Source: Pseudomonadota bacterium (GTDB taxonomy: Bacteria > Pseudomonadota > Alphaproteobacteria > Sphingomonadales > Sphingomonadaceae). Taken from it: DNA of 64,000 nucleotides. The notes beneath the pieces are model-generated. The model was given only the letters and a program-made list of their open reading frames with translations. It was not told the DNA's origin and did not search any database. The position numbers and the translations under genes were made by a program. The DNA lies in NCBI GenBank assembly GCA_021847605.1, contig JAJZQN010000006.1, positions 1-64,000 on the forward strand, in the 5' to 3' direction. Below, one piece after another: positions 27,445 to 36,946 of this stretch (its first letter is position 1; every line of letters begins with the position of its first letter).

Positions 27445-28470
27445 ATGACTTCATCCTTCCCCCCTATTGGCGATGTCATGGCCAACCCCGAATGGCTCGC
27501 CCATCGTTATGATGCGAGCCGGGATGCATTTCACATGCTGGCCGTACCGCGCCGGCGCCATGCCGAAATCGCTTTTCTGACAGATGAATATCTGGGCGAA
27601 ACAGTCCGGCCGATGCCTGTTAAACGGGTTGAGGCAATGGGTCAGGCGAGAGAGCAGGCGCCGCTGCACTTCATATTCCACTCTGCCTTTTGCTGTTCAA
27701 CGCTCATGGCGGCTGCGTTTGACATTCCCGGCCTGTCGATGGGCCTTAAAGAGCCGATGATCCTGAACGACATTGTCGGTTGGCGGCATCGCGGTGCTAC
27801 TGGCGCCAATGTAGCACGGGTACTGGATGAAGCCATGCAGTTGCTGGCGCGCCCCTTTACAGACACGCACGGCACAATCGTCAAGCCATCCAACATCGTC
27901 AACCCGCTGATTCCGGCCATGCTGGCCCTGCGCCCCGCCAGTCGCGCCCTATTCATGTATGCGCCGCTGTCCGAATATCTCGTATCGATAGCCCGGAAAG
28001 GCATGACCGGACGATTGTGGGTCCGCGACTTGATGCAAAAGCTGGCTCGGGAAGGAATGATTGATCTGGGCATCCAGCCGGAAGAATATCTGATGCTCAC
28101 CGACCTGCAGGTGGCAGCGGTGGGTTGGCTGGCCCAGCAACAACAATTCCACCGACTGACGGAGAAATTGGGCGAGCGCGTCGTGACGCTCGACAGCGCG
28201 ACCTTCATGAGCAGGCCAAATAAGTGCCTGCTCAATCTCGCCAGCCACTTCGAACTGGACCTGAAACCGGATCAGGCCGACGCAATCGTCAATGGATCTC
28301 TGTTTCGTCGAGACAGCAAGACAGGTGGAGATTTTGCCGGCGGACAGAGGGCCAAGGCCGCGATAGAGGGCCGCGCCCTTCATGCGGATGAATTGGACAA
28401 GGTCGAACAATGGGCCAGAGTCCTGGCCGTTAATAACGGCATTCCGCTTCAACTGTCCAACACGGTATAG
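27445..28470 (+). CDS. Sulfotransferase-like P-loop family protein
   Basis: A 341-residue soluble protein. HFIFHSAFCCSTLMAAAFD (residues 75-93) resembles the 5'-PSB phosphate-binding loop of sulfotransferase-type P-loop proteins, which normally has PKSGTT-like residues, so the loop is divergent. Later segments MLALRPASRALFMYAPLSEY and LASHFELDLKPDQADAIVNG fit the strand-loop-helix order and C-terminal part of such enzymes. No signal peptide is present. PAPS binding cannot be confirmed by eye. The ATG at 27445 is chosen; the longer frame to 27325 runs into the opposite gene's start region. It is the neighbour of a hydroxylase and a TonB receptor. Confidence 0.6.
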   Translation: MTSSFPPIGDVMANPEWLAHRYDASRDAFHMLAVPRRRHAEIAFLTDEYLGETVRPMPVKRVEAMGQAREQAPLHFIFHSAFCCSTLMAAAFDIPGLSMGLKEPMILNDIVGWRHRGATGANVARVLDEAMQLLARPFTDTHGTIVKPSNIVNPLIPAMLALRPASRALFMYAPLSEYLVSIARKGMTGRLWVRDLMQKLAREGMIDLGIQPEEYLMLTDLQVAAVGWLAQQQQFHRLTEKLGERVVTLDSATFMSRPNKCLLNLASHFELDLKPDQADAIVNGSLFRRDSKTGGDFAGGQRAKAAIEGRALHADELDKVEQWARVLAVNNGIPLQLSNTV

Positions 28471-28542
28471 GAAGCATTCGGTCGCGCGCCATGTCCGATA
28501 TGATCACGACGGCATGGTGAAATATTTTCGACAGTCACCGAC

Positions 28543-28579
28543 AAAAAAAGGGCCAGCAAATGCCGGCCCTTCCTTTTTT
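28543..28579. terminator. Bidirectional terminator between the sulfotransferase-like gene and the TonB receptor gene
   Basis: aagggccagc (28548-28557) pairs with gccggccctt (28562-28571) with one mismatch, followed by cc and six T residues on the plus strand; seven A residues (28543-28549) give the T-run on the minus strand. Confidence 0.8.
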
Positions 28580-28595
28580 GTTGATCTGAACGAGA

Positions 28596-31529
28596 TCAGA
28601 AACGAGCCTTGATGGCCGCACCATAGCGACGACCCAGCGTATCGTAGGTCGACGGGAAGGTGTTGCCGCTGTTCCATGCCGTGCCACCGGCATCCGAACC
28701 GACGAGCGGCGGCTGCTTGTCGAACATGTTCTGAACCATGAAGGACAGGGTCAGATTGTCGGTCAGGTTGAACCGCGCGGTCATGTCGAAATAGTCGTAA
28801 GCCTTGATACGATTGAAGTCGAACTCCTTGTCGTAACCGAAGGGCACGCCCACGAACAGATCCGGCGAGTCGGCATGCTTGAAGCCGTCCAGATGACGCC
28901 ACAGCACCGAGAGGTCGAACTGTTCGAACGACAGGGTGGTGCGGACAGTCCACTGGAATTCCGGCTGCAGCGAACCGCAGTCGACGCTGATGACGCCGAT
29001 GCAATCCAGCGGCGCGGAAGACGGCGACGACTGGAACACATTCTTGTTCGTCCAGTTACCGGTGAAGCCCAGACCCAACTTCGCGAAGTTCAGGTCATGG
29101 CTGTAGTTCAGCGTCACGTCGATACCGTCGGTCTTGTAACGGCCCAGGTTCGACAGCGGCTGCGGCAGACCCAGGTTCGAGTCACCGCTCAACTGGCCAG
29201 TCAGAGTATCACGACGGATCGAGGTACATGCCGTGCTGGTGGCGCTGAGGTCGTTGACGAAGCAGGCATCCATCACGTCACCAGGCGTCGGCGAAGACAC
29301 CGCTCCGGTGATCTTGATGTTGTAATAATCGATCGTGGCCGAGAAACCGGGCAGCGCAGCGGGCTGAAGAGTAGCACCGATGGTGTAGCTGGTCGACTTT
29401 TCAGGGCCGAGTTCAAGGTTACCACCCGAGGTCGAACGTGCCTGGCTGGCGGTAGGTACGCCGATCGAGCCAATCTGGTTGGCCGGAGCGCCCTGAGCGA
29501 TACAGACGTCGCGCAACGTGCCCGTCGAACCTGCATCCAGGCTGCCGGGGATCTTGTTGCCATTGTCATCCAAGCTGGCGCACGGATCGTACGACAGGCT
29601 GGTCAGACCGCTGGTGGTCGGCGTGAACAATTCGCTGATGTTGGGAGCGCGAACCGCGCGCGAATAAACGCCACGGAACGACAGGTCACGGATCGGTGCC
29701 CAGCTACCCTGCACCTTCCAGGTGGTCGTGTTGTACCCAGGATTGTTCGCCTGAGGCGCATCGACCGTGTAGCTGGAATAACGAATACCAGCCTGGATCG
29801 TCAGATCGTGGAAGAAGGGCTTGTCGCTAATGAGCGGAACGACCAGTTCGCCGATGGCTTCATAGACATCATAGCCACCGGAAATGTTCGGAGCCGCACC
29901 ACCGGCACCGCCCAGATCGCCGCTTTCAGCCAGCGAGTCCGACTGCTGACGCGCACCATATTTGCGATATTCGCCGGCAATCGCGAACGAGATCGGGTTG
30001 GCTGCCCAAGGGGTAGCAACACCGAAATCACCGCTGATGCTGGCATGAGCCTGTGCAAGGGTGGTGCGAACCTGAACCGTGCTGACGCCCGTCAGATAAT
30101 TGACAGCTTCATCGCTGAGCGTGCCGAACCAGTTGGCAGGTACGCAATTTTCGTCGTCGCCAAGGCAGGACGTGGTGTTGGTTGCCTGCATCGAGTTACG
30201 GATACGCGAGTTCAGGAAATAACCCTGAATGGTCTGGGTCTGATCGGCTTCGCCGTACGAACCCCAGATATCCCAGTCGATGGTGTCGGTGATGCCGCCC
30301 TTGAAACCGAGTCGGTAGTCGAACACGGTGTTGCTGTAGTCGCTGATACGCGGACCAGCTTCCACACCACGACGGAACATCGCGGTCGTGACTTCACGAT
30401 AATTGGGATCATTGGGATCGGTTGCCAGAGCGGCTGCGTCGCAAGCACCCTGCGCAATGCTGTTGGCGGCGCAGAACTGGTTACGAATGCCGGTCGGCAG
30501 ATAGGGGTTGCTCAGCGGTACGTCGACGCTGATGCCAAACGAACCGGAGGCCGCAATGATCGTGCTGACCGTGTTCTTCGAGAACAGGCCACGCGAATAG
30601 ACTTCTACCGCATCGCTGACTTCATACCGGCTTGCGGCATAAATGTTGAAACGCTCATAAGGCGTGTAGAAGATGTTGTCGGGCGCGAAGTTGAACGGCG
30701 CATAGGTGTTGACCAACGATTGACCATCGGGCGAAACCTGAAGCGTGCCACGTCCCGGAACGCTGAAGCGGGTCGGATTCGACGTGCCCGAACCCGAGCT
30801 GAGGCCGGTATAGGAACCGATGGTGTTGCGACCAATCTTGCGATCGCCCTGATAGACCGGATCAGCCTGCTGATAGCCGATACCCAGAACCACGTTACCG
30901 CGGCCGTCATCGAAGCTGGCGCCCGTGGTCACTTCCAGGCGGACGGTGTTGCCGTCACCCTGTTCGTTGATCATGCTGGACGCATTCATTTCCAGACCAG
31001 TGAAGTCCTGGCGGGTGATGAAGTTCACCACACCCGAAATGGCGTCTGCACCATAAGTGGTGGACGCGCCGCCGGTCAGCACTTCAACCCGTTCGACCAG
31101 AGCGAGCGGAATGTTGTTAAGATCGAAACGACCAACGAGGTCGGACGGCACGATACGAACACCGTCGAGCAGAACGACGTTGCGGTTCGAGCCAAGGCCG
31201 CGCAGGTTGACGTACGAGTTACCGCCGTTGCCGTTGTTAACGGCAGAACCGATGCTGGGAACGATACCCGGGATTTCGCGCAGCAGTTCTTCGGCCGAAC
31301 GCGACTGCTTCAGATCGATTTCATCAGCAGTGGTAACGTTGATCGGCGAGGAAGATACCAGGTTCGGATTCTTGATCAGCGATCCGGTAACGATGATGGT
31401 GTCGGCGGCTTCGGCTTCCGATGCCTGCGGCGCATCCTGTGCGAATGCAGCGGTCGCGATCAACGACGCGCCCAGAATCGCCGGGGCGGCGCTGGCACGC
31501 AAAAGTGCCCTCTTCGAAAATGTTTTCAC
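28596..31529 (-). CDS. TonB-dependent outer membrane receptor
   Basis: A 977-residue outer-membrane importer powered by TonB. The signal peptide is TFSKRALLRASAAPAILGAS...AAFAQ. The plug domain spans about 40-165 (TIIVTGSLIKNPN, AEELLREIPGIVPSIGS, SYVNLRGLGSNRNVVLLDGV, YGADAISGVVNFITRQDF) and a 22-strand-type barrel follows to the terminal aromatic GAAIKARF. The plug and long barrel match sphingomonad receptors for peptides, plant compounds or oligosaccharides rather than classic siderophore receptors. A GTG at 31529 with AAGGGA seven bases upstream is preferred over the ATG at 31571, since it begins right before the signal peptide. The ligand is unknown. Confidence 0.93.
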   Translation of the reverse strand: MKTFSKRALLRASAAPAILGASLIATAAFAQDAPQASEAEAADTIIVTGSLIKNPNLVSSSPINVTTADEIDLKQSRSAEELLREIPGIVPSIGSAVNNGNGGNSYVNLRGLGSNRNVVLLDGVRIVPSDLVGRFDLNNIPLALVERVEVLTGGASTTYGADAISGVVNFITRQDFTGLEMNASSMINEQGDGNTVRLEVTTGASFDDGRGNVVLGIGYQQADPVYQGDRKIGRNTIGSYTGLSSGSGTSNPTRFSVPGRGTLQVSPDGQSLVNTYAPFNFAPDNIFYTPYERFNIYAASRYEVSDAVEVYSRGLFSKNTVSTIIAASGSFGISVDVPLSNPYLPTGIRNQFCAANSIAQGACDAAALATDPNDPNYREVTTAMFRRGVEAGPRISDYSNTVFDYRLGFKGGITDTIDWDIWGSYGEADQTQTIQGYFLNSRIRNSMQATNTTSCLGDDENCVPANWFGTLSDEAVNYLTGVSTVQVRTTLAQAHASISGDFGVATPWAANPISFAIAGEYRKYGARQQSDSLAESGDLGGAGGAAPNISGGYDVYEAIGELVVPLISDKPFFHDLTIQAGIRYSSYTVDAPQANNPGYNTTTWKVQGSWAPIRDLSFRGVYSRAVRAPNISELFTPTTSGLTSLSYDPCASLDDNGNKIPGSLDAGSTGTLRDVCIAQGAPANQIGSIGVPTASQARSTSGGNLELGPEKSTSYTIGATLQPAALPGFSATIDYYNIKITGAVSSPTPGDVMDACFVNDLSATSTACTSIRRDTLTGQLSGDSNLGLPQPLSNLGRYKTDGIDVTLNYSHDLNFAKLGLGFTGNWTNKNVFQSSPSSAPLDCIGVISVDCGSLQPEFQWTVRTTLSFEQFDLSVLWRHLDGFKHADSPDLFVGVPFGYDKEFDFNRIKAYDYFDMTARFNLTDNLTLSFMVQNMFDKQPPLVGSDAGGTAWNSGNTFPSTYDTLGRRYGAAIKARF

Positions 31530-31911
31530 GATCCAGTCCCTTGCTCTGGAGTTTGGCAGATGACCTGCCACTAGCTTTCACCTACAGAGGGAACATGGTG
31601 CCCGACAGCGATCCCCCCGTATGGATTGGGCGAAACTGCGCGGGGTGAAGGCTGCTGTAAAGCGTGGGAAAAATGGGTTCACCGCTTTTGGATGCGCCTG
31701 TATCATAAATGCAACAAGACTGTGCCAAGCCTGTTTTACAGGTTTGTAGCAACAAAATTACAATGATTAACAGTATGTTGCATCTTTATGCTACAACATT
31801 TTGTCAGCCGGATTGATTGTGACGCATTCGCCGGCTTCAGGCGAGATTCGACGGTTATTGACCTTCACATTCGCCGATGCATTTTAAGTGGAAGCGATGG
31901 AGAGTTGCCAG
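31530..31911. other. Divergent intergenic region of about 380 bases
   Basis: It holds the upstream regions of the TonB receptor gene (-) and the secreted protein gene (+). The part from 31680 to 31850 is much richer in A/T than the surroundings. It contains the inverted pair ttgtagca (31744-31751)/tgctacaa (31789-31796) and a nested atgttg/caacat pair, so promoters and regulator binding are likely here. No open frame is convincing. Confidence 0.45.
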
Positions 31912-32469
31912 ATGGTCAGTGTGCGTTTCCTTCTTCCTGCCTTGATTTTGGGCCTTTGCGGTGCGGCTGCCGTTGCGGCCCCCAAGGCGCAGCCCCGGCC
32001 GGAAATATTCAACAACCTGCTGGAATGTCGGGCCATTGCCGAAGACAGCCAGCGCCTTGCCTGTTTCGACAAACAGGTCGGCGCCATGGAATCCGCAGCG
32101 CAGCGTGATGAAGTGGTCGTCCTGGACAAGGGCGAACTGAACAAAACGCGCAAGACGCTGTTTGGCTTTTCCTTCCCCAAGCTGCCGTTCCTGGGTGGCG
32201 AGGATGATGAAGAAACCAAGGACAAGGCCGACAAGCAAGACGATGAAGGCGTTAGCCATATTGCAGCGAAAATCGCGTCAGTCCGCAGTCTGGGATATGG
32301 AAAATGGCAGATCGGGCTGGAAGATGGCGCCCAATGGATGACCACCGAAGCCATGTCCGGAAAAGATCCTAAGGTGGGGCTATCGATAGAAATTCGTCGT
32401 GCAGCACTGGGCAGCTTCATGGGTAAGGTCGAAGGTGGTCGCGCTGTTCGCATGAAGCGAATCAGCTAA
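31912..32469 (+). CDS. Secreted protein of unknown function
   Basis: A 185-residue protein with a signal peptide (VRFLLPALILGLCGAAAVAA). The N-terminal part, FNNLLECRAIAEDSQRLACFDKQV, is a Cys-containing motif (CRAIxxxxxRLxCFD) found in many proteobacterial envelope proteins. A charged acidic/lysine stretch follows (DDEETKDKADKQDDE), then a small beta domain (IAAKIASVRSLGYGKWQIGL...VGLSIEIRRAALGSFMGKVE). The ATG at 31912 has GGAG nine bases upstream; in-frame ATGs at 31888 and 31897 are alternatives. The family is recognised only by its CFD motif, and the role is unknown. Confidence 0.8.
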   Translation: MVSVRFLLPALILGLCGAAAVAAPKAQPRPEIFNNLLECRAIAEDSQRLACFDKQVGAMESAAQRDEVVVLDKGELNKTRKTLFGFSFPKLPFLGGEDDEETKDKADKQDDEGVSHIAAKIASVRSLGYGKWQIGLEDGAQWMTTEAMSGKDPKVGLSIEIRRAALGSFMGKVEGGRAVRMKRIS

Positions 32470-32475
32470 ACTACG

Positions 32476-33288
32476 TCAACGCGGCATCGGCCCGGCTATG
32501 AGTAGCGGGTCGATACGCGCATCATTCCATTTCATGCCCCAATGAAGGTGCGGGCCGGTCGCACGGCCGGTCGCGCCCACAGCACCGATCCGTTGCCCTT
32601 GCACCACAGCATCCCCAACCTTCACGTCGATGCGTGAAAGATGAAGGAAAGCGCTGTTGAGGCCATGGCCATGGTCGATCATCAGCAGATTGCCTTCCAG
32701 TGTGAAGGGATGATCCGCAGCCAATATGACGACGCCATCTGCCGGCGCGACAACCGCATCGCCGGTGGCGGCCGCGACATCGACCCCGCCATGATAGGCG
32801 CCCGGCTCGCCACGATAGACGCGCTGCGCACCGAACAACCCCGATATGCGGCCGGTGCGCGGCCAGATGAAATTCTGTTTCCATCCGCCCGCCTGGGTCT
32901 GGACGAGACGAGCGGCCGCAATCGCTTCCAATTCCGGCTTACGTAAAGCCAGAAAGGCTTCGCTGCTCTTCGTCGGACGCATGGCGGCATCAATCCGCTC
33001 GATCCGCCAAGCGCGCGGGACGACGGTCAACGCCTTGTCGATACTGCGCCCGTCAGAAAGCCGAGCGACAAGATGCGCGGAAGGCACGGCATCGCGGTCG
33101 AAGGCAATGAGGAAGCGTCCATCCGTATCGATCGATACAGGCTGGTCATCCAGCGTAAGAGCTACCGTGCCCTCCGGTGCCGTTCCAGTGACGGCGCCGC
33201 CCTGAACCGTGGGACCGGCCAGTTGAAAATCCTGCACCGGGGCGGCCGCGATCAGGAGGAACGATACAAACGCCATCCCTATCTTCAT
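32476..33288 (-). CDS. M23 family peptidase (LytM-type peptidoglycan endopeptidase), secreted
   Basis: A 270-residue exported protein with signal peptide (MAFVSFLLIAAAP), an N-terminal Ig-like part (about 20-95) and the M23 domain (about 150-265). Zinc ligands are seen as HGGVD (GAYHGGVDVAAATGDAVVAP) and HLHW (GRATGPHLHWGMKWNDARID), with LLMIDHGHGLNSAFLHLS between. It probably cuts peptide cross-links in the cell wall. Its ATG overlaps the stop of the DUF2093 gene (four bases), so both are read from one transcript with xseA. Confidence 0.92.
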   Translation of the reverse strand: MKIGMAFVSFLLIAAAPVQDFQLAGPTVQGGAVTGTAPEGTVALTLDDQPVSIDTDGRFLIAFDRDAVPSAHLVARLSDGRSIDKALTVVPRAWRIERIDAAMRPTKSSEAFLALRKPELEAIAAARLVQTQAGGWKQNFIWPRTGRISGLFGAQRVYRGEPGAYHGGVDVAAATGDAVVAPADGVVILAADHPFTLEGNLLMIDHGHGLNSAFLHLSRIDVKVGDAVVQGQRIGAVGATGRATGPHLHWGMKWNDARIDPLLIAGPMPR

Positions 33289-33497
33289 GCAATGAGGCCT
33301 GCCTTACGCTCCGCTTCGACCGATGCGGCAGCATTGGCATAGGCCTCCTGCCGCGCGATGCTCCAGTAACGCAGGTCTTCCAGTGCGATTCGTTGCCCGG
33401 TCACGGCGCACAGGACATGGTCGCCCGCCTGCAACACACGAAAGCTGAAAGGCATGTAATGGAGCCGGGCGATCCGATCGCGGTTGGACATCAGCAT
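33285..33497 (-). CDS. DUF2093 family protein
   Basis: A 70-residue protein (MLMSNRDRIARLHYMPFSFR...). The pattern YMPFSFRVLQAGDHVLCAVTG followed by ALEDLRYWSIARQEAYA is the DUF2093 signature of alphaproteobacteria, where the gene is usually beside xseA. GGAAAGG lies nine bases before the ATG at 33497; a second ATG at 33491 is possible. Function unknown. Confidence 0.88.
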   Translation of the reverse strand: MLMSNRDRIARLHYMPFSFRVLQAGDHVLCAVTGQRIALEDLRYWSIARQEAYANAAASVEAERKAGLIA

Positions 33498-33519
33498 CAG
33501 AAAAGACCTTTCCGGACGA

Positions 33520-35022
33520 TCAGGAAAACAAATCCTGCTGCCCTTGCGCCGGGGGCGACGCCTTTCGCGCCGGGCGGCTGGACGAAGATATAGCGCCGGC
33601 GTCGGGCTTCTCAACACCCGCGCCGCCATGCCCGACGATCGCATCGACTGTCCCATCCTTGAAGTGCAGGGTGACGGCCCCCGCCGATGTCGCAGCGGCG
33701 ACAGACTGGACAAGATGCCCACCGGCCATAACCCGCGCATAGCCGCGCTGGAGCGGAAGGTCGGGATCGAGCGATGTAAAATGACGCGACAGCCGGTCGA
33801 AGGCGGTCGCGCGATCATGATGCAGGCGAGTCAGATAGTCCGGCCGCAGCCGCAACCGCTCCAGCCTCTCGGTAGCGCGCGTCACATATTGACGAAGCAG
33901 GGCAGGGCGGAGCGCCCCGCCGACATGCCCCATGCGCGCACGGGCATCCGCCACCCGGTGACGCAGGCCATTCGCAAGAGCATCCGATAGCTGATCGAGC
34001 TTCTGACGTTGCGGGGCGAGCAGCGTGTCCGGGGTCGGCATCAGTCGCACCTGCATGTCCAACCGCTCACGCACCTGCCCCGCCTGACGCCGGATGGCCC
34101 GTCCACCGCGCAATCCCATTTCATCCAGCCCGGCGAGCAAGTCGGCCCGGACCGGCACAGCCATTTCCGCGGCCGCCGTGGGGGTAGGCGCACGCCGGTC
34201 GGCCGCATAATCGCACAGGGTCGTGTCGGTTTCATGCCCGACCGCAGAAATCACCGGGATGCTGCACTCGGCGACTGCGCGAACCACGATTTCCTCGTTG
34301 AAGCTCCACAAATCCTCGATCGATCCGCCACCACGCGCCACGATGACCAGATCGGGACGGGGCAGGGGGCCACCGGCCTCCATTACGGAAAAGCCGCGGA
34401 CAGCGCGCGCCACCTGTTCCGCAGCGCCCTGTCCCTGCACCAGTACCGGCCAAAGCAACACCTGCGTCGGACACCGATCCGCCAGTCGATGCAATATGTC
34501 GCGGATGACGGCGCCGGTGGGCGAGGTAACAACGCCGATGGTGCGCGGCAGGAAGGGCAGGGGGCGCTTGCGTTCTGGCGCGAACAAGCCTTCGCCCGCC
34601 AGCTTGGCCTTCAGCTTTTCCAGCAACGCCATCAGCGCACCTTCGCCCGCCAGTTCCATCCGATCAATGACGATCTGATATTTGGATCGGCCGGGATAAG
34701 TGGTGAGCTTGCCCGTGGCGATCACCTCCACGCCGTCCTGCGGCGCGAAGGCGAGGCGTTGTGCGCCGCCCTTCCACATCACCCCGTCCATGACGGCATT
34801 ATCATCCTTAAGCGCCAGATAGAGATGGCCGGACGCCGCGCGCTTGAACCCCGAAATTTCGCCACGCAGGCGCACATGGCCGAACCGGTCCTCCACCGTC
34901 CGCTTCAACATACCCGACAATTCGCTGACACTGAGCGGCGGCGCGTTGTCCCCCGCGCGATCCTCCGCTAACAGGCGGCCCGAACTGTCATAAGCATCAA
35001 ATTCCGGGGACATGGGCGACAT
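33520..35022 (-). CDS. xseA: Exodeoxyribonuclease VII large subunit
   Basis: A 500-residue nuclease subunit that with XseB degrades single-stranded DNA. The N-terminal OB fold is seen in [20 protein letters not shown] and [15 protein letters not shown]. The catalytic region holds [40 protein letters not shown] and [20 protein letters not shown]. The C-terminal coiled region is Arg-rich. Among three nearby ATGs (35028, 35022, 35013), the one at 35022 has AGAAGG six bases upstream. This start overlaps the purD start on the other strand. Confidence 0.95.
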   Translation of the reverse strand: MSPMSPEFDAYDSSGRLLAEDRAGDNAPPLSVSELSGMLKRTVEDRFGHVRLRGEISGFKRAASGHLYLALKDDNAVMDGVMWKGGAQRLAFAPQDGVEVIATGKLTTYPGRSKYQIVIDRMELAGEGALMALLEKLKAKLAGEGLFAPERKRPLPFLPRTIGVVTSPTGAVIRDILHRLADRCPTQVLLWPVLVQGQGAAEQVARAVRGFSVMEAGGPLPRPDLVIVARGGGSIEDLWSFNEEIVVRAVAECSIPVISAVGHETDTTLCDYAADRRAPTPTAAAEMAVPVRADLLAGLDEMGLRGGRAIRRQAGQVRERLDMQVRLMPTPDTLLAPQRQKLDQLSDALANGLRHRVADARARMGHVGGALRPALLRQYVTRATERLERLRLRPDYLTRLHHDRATAFDRLSRHFTSLDPDLPLQRGYARVMAGGHLVQSVAAATSAGAVTLHFKDGTVDAIVGHGGAGVEKPDAGAISSSSRPARKASPPAQGQQDLFS

Positions 35023-36298
35023 GAACATCCTTCTGCTGGGCGGCGGTGGCCGCGAACATGCGCTGGCGTGGAAGCTGGCGCAATCGCCCCGGCTCGATAC
35101 GCTCTATGCCGCGCCGGGCAACCCCGGCATAGCCGAGCATGCCCAATTGGTCGACCTGGATGCGACGGACCATCGCGCCGTCGTCGATTTCTGTTTGCGC
35201 TACAGCATCGGACTGGTCGTGATCGGACCGGAAGCGCCGCTGGTCGACGGCCTTGCCGACAATTTGCGGGTCAAGGGATTCCCCGTGTTCGGTCCGGGCA
35301 AGCGCGCCGCCCAGCTGGAAGGGTCCAAGGGATTTACCAAGGATTTGTGCAAGCGCGCCAATATTCCGACCGCCGCCTATGAACGGGTAACGAGCAAGGA
35401 TGGCGCCATCGCCGCGCTCGACGATTTCGCGCTGCCGGTCGTGATCAAGGCCGATGGCCTGGCCGCGGGCAAGGGCGTGATCATCGCCCAGACCCGTGAG
35501 GAAGCGCTTGAAGCACTCGACACCATGTTTTCCGGCGCATTCGGCGCGGCGGGCGAGGAAGTGGTGCTGGAAGAGTTTATGGAGGGTGAGGAGGCGAGCT
35601 TCTTTGCCCTGACCGACGGCAGCGCCATCCTGCCCTTCGGATCGGCGCAGGATCATAAACGGGTTGGGGATGGCGACACCGGTCCCAATACCGGCGGCAT
35701 GGGCGCTTACAGCCCCGCACGGGTGCTGACCCCAGCGCTGGAGGCCGAGGTGATCGAAAAGATCATCACCCCCACCGTGGCCACATTGGCGGCCGAAGGC
35801 ATGCCTTATTCCGGCGTTCTCTATGCCGGTCTGATGCTGACGGCCGAGGGTCCCAAGCTGATCGAATATAATGCCCGTTTCGGCGACCCGGAATGTCAGG
35901 TGTTGATGATGCGCTTCGACGGCGATCTGGTCGATCTGCTGCTCGCGGTGGCAGAAGGGCGACTGGCGCAGGAGGGACCGGTCGAACTGGCGGATCGTGC
36001 TGCACTCACCATCGTCATGGCAGTACGCGGCTATCCCGGTACGCCCGAAAAGGGCGGCACAATCGGCAATATCGCGGCGGCCGAAGCAGATGGCGCCAAG
36101 ATTTTCCATGCCGGTACGGCGGAAAAGGATGGCGAGTTGATCGCCAATGGCGGGCGCGTCCTCAACGTAACGGCCACTGGCGACTGCGTGGGTACTGCTC
36201 AGGCCATCGCTTATGCAGCGGTCGATGCGGTGAATTTCCCGACGGGTTTCTGCCGCCGTGACATTGGCTGGCGCGAGGTTGCACGCGAACAGGCTTAA
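35021..36298 (+). CDS. purD: Phosphoribosylamine-glycine ligase (GAR synthetase)
   Basis: A 425-residue ATP-grasp enzyme of purine synthesis; it joins glycine to 5-phosphoribosylamine. Landmarks: [109 protein letters not shown] and [16 protein letters not shown]. The ATG at 35021 is preferred to 35012 because MNILLLG is the family start. The gene begins inside the divergently read xseA start region, so its promoter must lie within xseA coding sequence. Confidence 0.97.
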   Translation: MNILLLGGGGREHALAWKLAQSPRLDTLYAAPGNPGIAEHAQLVDLDATDHRAVVDFCLRYSIGLVVIGPEAPLVDGLADNLRVKGFPVFGPGKRAAQLEGSKGFTKDLCKRANIPTAAYERVTSKDGAIAALDDFALPVVIKADGLAAGKGVIIAQTREEALEALDTMFSGAFGAAGEEVVLEEFMEGEEASFFALTDGSAILPFGSAQDHKRVGDGDTGPNTGGMGAYSPARVLTPALEAEVIEKIITPTVATLAAEGMPYSGVLYAGLMLTAEGPKLIEYNARFGDPECQVLMMRFDGDLVDLLLAVAEGRLAQEGPVELADRAALTIVMAVRGYPGTPEKGGTIGNIAAAEADGAKIFHAGTAEKDGELIANGGRVLNVTATGDCVGTAQAIAYAAVDAVNFPTGFCRRDIGWREVAREQA

Positions 36299-36375
36299 GC
36301 GCTTGCCGCAGGACCACGCACGCCTTTAGATAGAGGCGCGGTCGATGGGGCAGGACAGGCAGGGAAGGCAAAGCG

Positions 36376-36924
36376 ATGCAGGAATTTTTCATGGACTATG
36401 GCTTGTGGCTGCTGGTCGGCCTGCTGGTCATTATCGGGCTGGTCTTCCTGTTGTCCGGCCGGAGCAAGAGCCAGGCTCCTGATGCGACCGGACCCGTGGA
36501 ACAGACCGAAACGGTGATGCCGGTCGCCGATCCGCTACAACCCGTCGCCGCCGTGATTGCGCCAGTGGAAATCGCCCCCGTAACGCCGCCGGTCGTGGTG
36601 GTGGATGAAGCGCCGGTGATCGAAACCGTGGCGCCGCCGGTCGCGGCTTCCGAACCTGCGGTTACGCCGCCTGCTCCTGTCTCCAGCGGAGACGATCTGC
36701 TGAAACTGAAAGGCGTCGGTCCAAAGCTGGCGGCGCTGCTGACCGAACTCGGCATCACCCGCTATGCCGAGATTGCAGGCTGGAGCGACACCGACATCGC
36801 CGCCATCGACGCACGGCTGGGCAATTTCAAGGGTCGCCCGGTTCGCGATCAATGGGTTGATCAGGCCAAATATCTGGCAGCCGGCGACATTGCCGGCTTC
36901 GAAGCCAAATATGGAAAGCTGTAA
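36376..36924 (+). CDS. Membrane-anchored helix-hairpin-helix domain protein
   Basis: A 182-residue protein in three parts: one N-terminal membrane helix (YGLWLLVGLLVIIGLVFLLS, about 8-27), a Pro/Val/Ala-rich low-complexity linker (about 35-105), and a C-terminal tandem HhH-type domain (LLKLKGVGPKLAALLTELGI, TRYAEIAGWSDTDIAAIDAR). The GVGPKLA hairpin is the usual non-specific DNA- or protein-binding HhH. The domain should face the cytoplasm if the short N-terminus is outside. Its function is unknown. It is 77 bases downstream of purD. Confidence 0.75.
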   Translation: MQEFFMDYGLWLLVGLLVIIGLVFLLSGRSKSQAPDATGPVEQTETVMPVADPLQPVAAVIAPVEIAPVTPPVVVVDEAPVIETVAPPVAASEPAVTPPAPVSSGDDLLKLKGVGPKLAALLTELGITRYAEIAGWSDTDIAAIDARLGNFKGRPVRDQWVDQAKYLAAGDIAGFEAKYGKL

Positions 36925-36946
36925 GCCGCACGCTTAAGCTCCACGC

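Noticed and set aside
28875..31574. An 899-codon plus-strand open frame
   Set aside because: It lies opposite the complete TonB receptor gene and shows only low-complexity Arg/Asp/Val-rich text.
34997..36109. A 370-codon minus-strand frame
   Set aside because: It is opposite purD and has no ribosome site or family features.
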